Shown: positions 1-4,642 of the stretch, in pieces
How positions within the stretch are numbered: the stretch's first letter is position 1
Layout: every line of letters starts with the position of its first letter
DNA from: Lachnospiraceae bacterium UBA3643
Lineage (GTDB): Bacteria; Bacillota; Clostridia; Lachnospirales; Lachnospiraceae
NCBI GenBank assembly: GCA_002373855.1
Contig: DFKO01000171.1
Location: 1 to 5,960, forward strand
Length of the DNA: 5,960 nt
Reading direction: 5' to 3'
Position numbers and translations under genes: made by a program
The notes under the pieces: generated by a model
What the model saw: the letters and a program-made list of their open reading frames with translations, nothing else
Database searches by the model: none
Told to the model about the DNA's origin: nothing

Positions 1-782
1 TGTGTAAAAGCCATGATAATATTACAGGCGTAAATCTCAACCAGAATTACGGTCAGCATGCGGCCCTTATGGCAGGATTTCACTATGTGTCAGGAGATGT
101 AATCGTATGTCTTGACGATGACGGTCAGACTCCTGCAAATGAGGCAGGCAAGCTGATTGATGCCCTTAATGACAATGTTGATGTAGCTTATGCAAAATAT
201 GATCATAAGCAGCACTCTGCATTCAGAAATATGGGCAGCAGGCTAAACGAGATAATGCTGAGATTCATACTCAGCAAGCCAAAAGAACTGTTTATCTCAA
301 GCTATTTTGCGGTAAAAAGATTTATCGTCGATGAGATGATCAAATATACAAATCCGTATCCGTATGTGATCGGACTGGTGCTGAGGTCCACAAACAAGAT
401 CGTAAATGTGCCGGTTAATCACAGGGCCAGGACTACAGGAGAGTCGGGATACACTCTCGGTAAACTCATAAACCTCTGGCTGAACGGTTTTACGGCATTT
501 AGTATAAAGCCCTTAAGGATAGCAACGGGGGTAGGAGGATTGATGGCCGTCGGTAGCTTTATATACGGTATCGTGACGATCATCATGAAGATAGTCGGTA
601 TAAACGAAGTACTGGGGTTCAGTGCAATCATAGCGACCATTACATTTTTGAGCGGAGTGAATCTCGTGATGCTCGGCATGATAGGTGAATATATCGGGCG
701 TATATATATATCACTCAATCAGTCCCCGCAGTACATAGTACGCGAGGTTAAAGGTAAAAAGGGTACAGATGAAAAAAATTAG
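1..782 (+). CDS. Family 2 glycosyltransferase, membrane-associated (5' end outside window)
   Basis: The reading frame is open from base 3, so the first visible ATG (69) is internal; 259 residues are visible. It should transfer a sugar from a nucleotide-sugar to a lipid or polysaccharide acceptor at the cytoplasmic face of the membrane. Seen: NLNQNYGQHAAL just before the ATG, a common lead-in to the GT-A core, then LDDDGQTP with the acidic triad at bases 114-122 (metal and nucleotide-sugar binding), then RTTGESGYTL, the G-x-S-x-Y motif of GtrB/ArnC/DPM1-like enzymes. Two hydrophobic segments follow (about bases 519-596 and 609-689), matching the two C-terminal helices of that subgroup, and then a short basic tail. 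The stop TAG at 780-782 lies inside the next gene, suggesting translational coupling. The acceptor and sugar cannot be told. The upstream genes, unseen, are probably polysaccharide or nucleotide-sugar genes. Family assignment is firm; exact substrate unknown. Confidence 0.9.
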   Translation, partial: CKSHDNITGVNLNQNYGQHAALMAGFHYVSGDVIVCLDDDGQTPANEAGKLIDALNDNVDVAYAKYDHKQHSAFRNMGSRLNEIMLRFILSKPKELFISSYFAVKRFIVDEMIKYTNPYPYVIGLVLRSTNKIVNVPVNHRARTTGESGYTLGKLINLWLNGFTAFSIKPLRIATGVGGLMAVGSFIYGIVTIIMKIVGINEVLGFSAIIATITFLSGVNLVMLGMIGEYIGRIYISLNQSPQYIVREVKGKKGTDEKN

Positions 783-1530
783 AGCATTAATGATCATAAT
801 TGCATCATTGCTTGTCTTTACGGGATGTGGTAATGCCATACCTGAGATGACGGAGGATCAGCGGGCCCAGGTAGTGGAATATTCCGCCATGCTGTTGCTT
901 AAGTATGACAAAAATTACAAGAGCACGATGTTGACCGATGAAGAGGTCGCAAAGCAGCAGCAGAAACTGGAAGATACCGCTGCCATGAAGGCGGAGGTCG
1001 CAAGGCAGAAAGAATTGGCAGAAGAGATGGCAGCCCAGGAAGAAGCTGAGAAGGAAGCTGAAAGCTCATCCTCATCCGGAGGCGGCGAGGCAGAGGCTCC
1101 TGCATACACGGATATAGATGAGTTCCTCGGATTATCCGGTGTTGATATTGAGTATGATCACTTTGATGTGTGCGACTCATATCCTGCTACGGCGGAGGAA
1201 AACAGCTGGCAGGGTGTGTGCTATGCGACAGCAGGCAACAAACTGGTTGTCTTTACCTTTAATATGACAAACAACAGCGGATCGGACATGATGCTTGATA
1301 TCGCATCAATAGATCAGCATATATCCTTTAAGGTGGACGGAAGGTCCAAGACAGCTCTGACAACACTTCTGACAGATGATTTCATTAATTACCGGGATAC
1401 CATAGGAGCCGGCGAGACAAAGCAGGCGGTTGTGATAATCGAGATGTCGGGAGATGACGCCGCCGCGATATCATCCGTAACGATGAAATTAAAATGTAAT
1501 GGCGAGACTGCTAATAAAACATTACTATAA
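769..1530 (+). CDS. Putative secreted lipoprotein with coiled-coil stalk and C-terminal Ig-like domain
   Basis: A 253-residue protein. The N-terminus is a lipoprotein signal peptide: MKKIR, a hydrophobic stretch at about 7-18, then FTGC with the lipidated cysteine at C20 (F at -3 is a less common lipobox residue). After a short head comes an Ala/Glu/Lys/Gln-rich segment (about 56-98) likely to form a helical or coiled-coil stalk, a Ser5-Gly3 linker (99-106), and a C-terminal domain (about 115-253). The pattern VVFTFNMTNNSGSDMMLDI followed by a late TIGAGETKQAVVIIEM recalls the DUF4352-like, telokin-type beta-sandwich of clostridial lipoproteins; this match is from memory of the pattern. C135, C151 and C243 could form a disulfide. 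The start is supported by AAAGGG at 758-763, five bases before the ATG. It overlaps the glycosyltransferase by 14 bases, so the two are probably co-transcribed. Function unknown; anchored outside the membrane. Confidence 0.85.
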   Translation: MKKIRALMIIIASLLVFTGCGNAIPEMTEDQRAQVVEYSAMLLLKYDKNYKSTMLTDEEVAKQQQKLEDTAAMKAEVARQKELAEEMAAQEEAEKEAESSSSSGGGEAEAPAYTDIDEFLGLSGVDIEYDHFDVCDSYPATAEENSWQGVCYATAGNKLVVFTFNMTNNSGSDMMLDIASIDQHISFKVDGRSKTALTTLLTDDFINYRDTIGAGETKQAVVIIEMSGDDAAAISSVTMKLKCNGETANKTLL

Positions 1531-1547
1531 ATTTGCACATATTTTCT

Positions 1548-1577
1548 CTGACATTTACAAAAAAATTGTGCTATAAT
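1548..1577 (+). promoter_or_regulatory. Extended -10 promoter for cheV
   Basis: A perfect -10 TATAAT at 1572-1577 is preceded by TG plus one base (TGC at 1569-1571), the extended -10 form. A -35-like CTGACA at 1548-1553 (5 of 6 to TTGACA) sits 18 bases upstream. Transcription would begin near 1584, leaving a leader of about 47 bases before cheV. The pattern is sigma-A type; I see no sigma-28 (flagellar) or sigma-54 pattern here. No hairpin terminator separates it from the lipoprotein gene, so some read-through into cheV is possible. Confidence 0.75.
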
Positions 1578-1630
1578 ACAAAAAGTGAGTTCCTGTTTTT
1601 TGAAAGTATAAAAAGTAAAAGAGGTGTGAC

Positions 1631-2530
1631 ATGGATTCAAAAATCTTACTTGAAAACGGTACCAACGAACTTGAGATACTTGAGTTTACCTTAGGCGGCA
1701 ATTCGTACGGTATCAACGTTGCAAAGATCAGGGAGATCATCCCTTATCAGGCTGTTACCCCGGTACCCAATGCCCATCCATCAATAGAGGGTATATTTAT
1801 GCCCCGTGATGTGATGATCACAGCTATCGACCTGCGCAACTGTCTCCAGAGAGGAGAGTCTGAGGCTGGTGGATTATTTATCATAACAAACTTTAACCAC
1901 CTGGATATCGCTTTTCATGTAGAGGCTGTAGTAGGTATCCACAGATTCTCATGGAGAGATATCATCAAGCCCGATGCGACGATCAACAATGCAGAGGACG
2001 GCGTAGCGACAGGTATTGTTAAATTAAACGGAAAGCTTATCATTATCCTTGATTTTGAGAAGATCGTGACAGATATCAGCCCCGAGACAGGACTTAAGGT
2101 GGAGGCTATTGAAGAACTCGGTGTCAGGGAGAGATGTGATGAGCCGATCCTCATTGCAGAGGATTCACCGCTGCTTAACAAGCTGATCGTTGATTCCCTC
2201 ATGAAGGCCGGATATACAAGCGTCACCCATACAGAGAACGGTCAGCAGGCATGGGATTATATTGAGAAATGTCATGAGGAAGGTACCATCGGTGACAAGA
2301 TACATGCAGTCATCACCGATATTGAGATGCCTCTTATGGACGGACACAGACTGACAAAACTCATCAAGGAAGATAAGGATTTAAAGACTATCCCCGTACT
2401 TATCTTCTCATCGCTTATCAATGAGGAGATGAGGAGAAAGGGTGAGCAGCTCGGTGCGGATGCCCAGCTCTCAAAACCTGAGATCGGAAACCTTGTATCA
2501 GAACTTGACAGATTACTTGGCAGAGTATAA
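1631..2530 (+). CDS. cheV: CheV: CheW-like adaptor fused to a response-regulator receiver
   Basis: A 299-residue chemotaxis coupling protein that links chemoreceptors to the CheA kinase and tunes signalling by phosphorylation of its own receiver. The CheW-like domain spans about residues 13-150 (EILEFTLGGNSYGINVAKI, EIIPYQ, VTPVPNAHPSIEG, and a late GKLIIILDFEKIV). The receiver domain spans about 172-297: acidic pair E177/D178 in LIAEDSP, phosphoacceptor D230 in VITDIEMPLMDG, switch residue S260 in VLIFSS, and the conserved lysine K282 in SKP. All residues needed for phosphotransfer are present, so it should be active. Length matches CheV (about 300). The start has AGAGGTG at 1620-1626, four bases from the ATG. 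Cytoplasmic, at receptor arrays. It appears monocistronic, with its own promoter upstream and a terminator hairpin just downstream. No other chemotaxis gene is visible. Codons look biased (ATC over ATA), as in pilT and unlike comM. Confidence 0.95.
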   Translation: MDSKILLENGTNELEILEFTLGGNSYGINVAKIREIIPYQAVTPVPNAHPSIEGIFMPRDVMITAIDLRNCLQRGESEAGGLFIITNFNHLDIAFHVEAVVGIHRFSWRDIIKPDATINNAEDGVATGIVKLNGKLIIILDFEKIVTDISPETGLKVEAIEELGVRERCDEPILIAEDSPLLNKLIVDSLMKAGYTSVTHTENGQQAWDYIEKCHEEGTIGDKIHAVITDIEMPLMDGHRLTKLIKEDKDLKTIPVLIFSSLINEEMRRKGEQLGADAQLSKPEIGNLVSELDRLLGRV

Positions 2531-2551
2531 TTTTTAGCGATGATATATTTC

Positions 2552-2578
2552 TGAGCCGGCTGATGGCCGGCTCATTTT
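2552..2578 (+). terminator. Rho-independent terminator after cheV
   Basis: A perfect 9-base-pair stem, TGAGCCGGC (2552-2560) with GCCGGCTCA (2566-2574), closes a five-base loop TGATG and is followed by TTTTAT. It lies 21 bases after the cheV stop. The GC-rich stem is strong but the T run is only four long, so termination may be incomplete and some transcription could reach the next gene, which has no obvious promoter. Confidence 0.85.
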
Positions 2579-2621
2579 ATGCGTAAGTACAGATTGGAAT
2601 GAAAAGAGCAGTTGTTGGACA

Positions 2622-3290
2622 ATGAATAGCGATTTACAAAAGACAGCAGAAGACATAAAAAAAGCATCAGAGGACGCAGATTTCATACTGGTCGGATTTG
2701 GCAGGGAATGGTACAGCGATGAGACGCCGGAAATTACCGCCGGAGACGGGATTTCAAGGGAGGAAGCCGTCAGGGGATATGAAAAGATCCGTGCTTTGAT
2801 AGGCGATAAGAAGCATTATATCATCACTCTCGCATACGACGATGTGATATATGACGTATTTAACGGTGAGGACGAAAAGATAGTGGCTCCCTGCGGAACA
2901 AAGAGACTCCTTCAGTGCAAAAGCCATCTGATGACCCCGGATGAGGTAAAGGATACAGCGAATATGGTATGCCCTGTATGCGGAGAGAAGCTTGCATACA
3001 ACAATATTCTCGCCGAAGGGTATATGGAGGAGGGATATCTTGATGAATTTGAAAAATACAAGAAATTCCTGCAGACGACTGTAAATAAAAAACTGCTGAT
3101 ACTGGAGTTTGGAGTGGATATGAAATATCCGTCTGTCATCAGATTTCCGTTTGACAAACTCTGTGTGTATAATTATAAATCGTCATTTTACAGGATAAAC
3201 GATTCGTTTCCCCAGCATGTATCGGAGACATATGGCAGAGGTATTTCTGTAAAAACTGACAGCGTGGATTTTGTGAATAATTATTTGTAA
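2622..3290 (+). CDS. Divergent, reduced Sir2-like (sirtuin-fold) protein
   Basis: A 222-residue cytoplasmic protein with no signal peptide. I align it by eye to the Sir2-like proteins of Firmicutes related to the SirTM group. ADFILVGFG (19-27) sits where sirtuins have their first Rossmann strand and GAG loop. HYIITLAYDD (65-74) matches the ITTNVD strand. VAPCGT (88-93) matches the catalytic HG, or QG in SirTM. C99-x2-H102 and C117-x2-C120 look like the zinc ribbon. LLILEFGVDMKYPSVIRFPF (158-177) and FYRIN (189-193) match the usual ELGVG-x-TP-x-IIR-x-PF and final nucleotide-binding strand. Key residues are changed: GAG is GFG, the ribose-binding Asn of TTNVD is Ala71, and the catalytic His/Gln position is Cys91. 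About 60 residues of the usual cofactor loop and helical module are missing. It may be a non-catalytic binder or act on another substrate. The Shine-Dalgarno is weak (AAGAG at 2604-2608, or GGA too close), and no better in-frame start exists upstream. Fold moderately sure; function unknown. Confidence 0.65.
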   Translation: MNSDLQKTAEDIKKASEDADFILVGFGREWYSDETPEITAGDGISREEAVRGYEKIRALIGDKKHYIITLAYDDVIYDVFNGEDEKIVAPCGTKRLLQCKSHLMTPDEVKDTANMVCPVCGEKLAYNNILAEGYMEEGYLDEFEKYKKFLQTTVNKKLLILEFGVDMKYPSVIRFPFDKLCVYNYKSSFYRINDSFPQHVSETYGRGISVKTDSVDFVNNYL

Positions 3291-3306
3291 TAATACACAA
3301 AAATAC

Positions 3307-3336
3307 TTTACACATACATATTTCATTTGGTAAAAT
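3307..3336 (+). promoter_or_regulatory. Extended -10 promoter for pilT
   Basis: A -35-like TTTACA at 3307-3312 and a -10 TAAAAT at 3331-3336 are 18 bases apart, and TGG at 3328-3330 supplies the extended -10 TG. The predicted start near 3343 leaves a leader of about 57 bases, too short for a c-di-GMP riboswitch. The same extended -10 layout and 18-base spacer precede cheV. Confidence 0.7.
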
Positions 3337-3399
3337 AAGTTGTTGTTTATGGGAGAAATGTGGGTTACGACTCATAAAAAATAAAAGAGAGGTAGAAAC

Positions 3400-4461
3400 A
3401 TGGCAGTAAATATTAATGAAGTGCTTTATACAGCCCTTCAGTCCAAGGCATCTGATATACATCTTACGGTTGCTCTGCCGCCTAAGATGCGAGTAAACGG
3501 TCACCTTGTAAGTATGGAGAATTTTCCTGTACTTACTGCAGATGATACACTTGAGATGCTTCTTTCAATCACAACAGACCATCAGCGAGAGATCTTCAAC
3601 AGCAAGGGTGAGCTCGATATGTCCTTTGCGGTAGACGGTATCGGACGTTACCGAGTAAATGCATTCCGTCAGCGTGGTTCTGTAGCCATGGCGCTCAGAT
3701 CGGTTAATACAGTAGTACCTTCACCGGAGCAGTTGGGACTCCCTCCTGCATTCGTTGATCTTTATACCAGAAAGCGTGGACTTATCCTCGTTACAGGACC
3801 TACAGGTTCAGGTAAGTCTACATCACTTGCATCTATCATTAACCAGGTTAATGAGCACAGAGATGCACATATCATCACACTTGAGGATCCCATAGAGTAC
3901 CTGCATCTGCACAAGATGTCAATGGTTAACCAGCGTGAGATCGGATTTGACTCTATGAGCTATGCAAATGCACTGCGTGCAGCCCTTCGAGAAGATCCCG
4001 ATGTTATCCTCGTAGGAGAGATGCGAGACTTTGAGACAATCTCCGTTGCCGTAACTGCAGCCGAGACAGGTCACCTTGTCCTTTCCACACTGCATACAAT
4101 CGGTGCCGCATCTACCGTAGACCGAATCATCGACGTATTCCCTCCTCATCAGCAGCAGCAGATCAGAGTACAGCTTGCTAACGTTCTTGAGGCGGTTATA
4201 TCCCAGCAGCTGATTCCTACTGTTGACGGCAGAGGACGTGCGGCAGCATTCGAGGTTATGATTTCCAACTCGGCTGTACGTAACCTTATCCGTGAAGGTA
4301 AGTCACATCAGCTCCTCTCAGTTATGCAGACTACCAGAAAGATCGGTAACATCGCTATGGACGAGGCTATCATGGCTCTCTACCAGGAAGGCAAGATCTC
4401 CAAGGAGATGGCAATCCAGTATGCGGTTGATCCCGACGGTATGATCGCAAAGCTTAAGTAA
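3400..4461 (+). CDS. pilT: PilT-type type IV pilus retraction ATPase
   Basis: A 353-residue hexameric ATPase of the secretion (GspE/VirB11) superfamily that powers disassembly of pilin subunits, giving twitching motility and DNA or surface pulling; it acts on the cytoplasmic side of the pilus machine. The N-terminal PAS-like domain (about 1-100) carries the usual SKASDIHLT and GRYRVNAFRQR. The core has Walker A GPTGSGKST (133-141), Asp box ITLEDPIEY (159-167), Walker B DVILVGEMRD (201-210, E207) and His box TGHLVLSTLHT (223-233). The C-terminal AVRNLIRE (292-299) is the AIRNLIRE-type motif that marks PilT rather than PilB, and there is no Cys4 zinc motif as in PilB. Length is normal (about 350). 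Start: AGAGAGG at 3386-3392, seven bases before the ATG. It stands alone between its own promoter and a terminator, not in a pilus operon here. Codons are strongly biased (ATC 21, ATT 4, ATA 3 of 28 Ile), suggesting high expression. Confidence 0.95.
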   Translation: MAVNINEVLYTALQSKASDIHLTVALPPKMRVNGHLVSMENFPVLTADDTLEMLLSITTDHQREIFNSKGELDMSFAVDGIGRYRVNAFRQRGSVAMALRSVNTVVPSPEQLGLPPAFVDLYTRKRGLILVTGPTGSGKSTSLASIINQVNEHRDAHIITLEDPIEYLHLHKMSMVNQREIGFDSMSYANALRAALREDPDVILVGEMRDFETISVAVTAAETGHLVLSTLHTIGAASTVDRIIDVFPPHQQQQIRVQLANVLEAVISQQLIPTVDGRGRAAAFEVMISNSAVRNLIREGKSHQLLSVMQTTRKIGNIAMDEAIMALYQEGKISKEMAIQYAVDPDGMIAKLK

Positions 4462-4476
4462 TTTTATGTTTATCAG

Positions 4477-4506
4477 TGTCCTGCCAATAATATTTTTGGC
4501 AGGACA
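4477..4506 (+). terminator. Terminator-like hairpin after pilT
   Basis: An uninterrupted 11-base-pair inverted repeat, TGTCCTGCCAA (4477-4487) and TTGGCAGGACA (4496-4506), with an eight-base AT-rich loop begins 15 bases after the pilT stop. The following TTAATATATTTATC is AT-rich but lacks a clean T run, so it may act as a transcript-stabilising hairpin as much as a terminator. Confidence 0.7.
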
Positions 4507-4590
4507 TTAATATATTTATCATTAATCGTTTTTAATCAATTTTTTCAAGGACGGAGTATCCCGTTATTTCCTGATGTTTTGTGTTTATCA

Positions 4591-4615
4591 GTCTGTTACT
4601 TAACAGGCGTTTTTT
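4591..4615 (+). terminator. Hairpin with T run in the comM leader (terminator or attenuator)
   Basis: CTGTTA (4593-4598) and TAACAG (4601-4606) form a perfect inverted repeat; the outer pairs T4592-G4607 (wobble) and G4591-C4608 can extend it to eight. A run of six T (4610-4615) follows at once, the classic intrinsic-terminator order. The two-base gap means the real loop is probably four or more bases, so the stem is only moderate. It ends 27 bases before comM, so it is either the end of some transcript from 4507-4590 or an attenuator of comM. The T run can alternatively pair with A6C (4622-4628). The rest of the 4507-4590 stretch is AT-rich, and I see no convincing gene or promoter in it. 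Confidence 0.5.
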
Positions 4616-4628
4616 GCGTGGAAAAAAC

Positions 4629-4634
4629 AGGAGG
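4629..4634 (+). promoter_or_regulatory. Strong ribosome binding site of comM
   Basis: A full AGGAGG lies eight bases before the ATG at 4643 and fixes the start of comM. Just upstream, GTTTTTT (4609-4615) and AAAAAAC (4622-4628) form a perfect seven-base inverted repeat with a six-base loop, directly abutting the site. This weak A-T stem could compete with the terminator-like hairpin for the T run. Confidence 0.7.
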
Positions 4635-4642
4635 AATAATTA

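Noticed and set aside
705..714. Short TA-dinucleotide run inside the glycosyltransferase gene
   Set aside because: It encodes Ile-Tyr-Ile in frame within the conserved C-terminal region and is too short to count as a functional repeat.
69..782. Glycosyltransferase starting at the ATG at base 69
   Set aside because: The same frame is open back to the window edge and encodes a typical glycosyltransferase lead-in (NLNQNYGQHAAL), and no ribosome site precedes 69, so this Met is internal.
1579..1602. CAAAAA / TTTTTG inverted repeat in the cheV leader
   Set aside because: A six-base stem made almost only of A-T pairs with a 12-base gap is expected by chance in such AT-rich DNA.
3291..3399. c-di-GMP riboswitch upstream of pilT
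   Set aside because: Pilus genes of clostridia are often riboswitch-controlled, but the leader here is only about 57 bases and shows no conserved riboswitch core.
3139..3504. A 121-residue reverse-strand reading frame across the pilT promoter
   Set aside because: It overlaps the end of the Sir2-like gene, the promoter and the pilT start, and its product is Cys/His/Ser-rich with no domain pattern.
4551..4564. ACGG / CCGT inverted repeat in the pilT-comM gap
   Set aside because: A four-base stem with a six-base loop and no T run is too weak to call a terminator or structured RNA.
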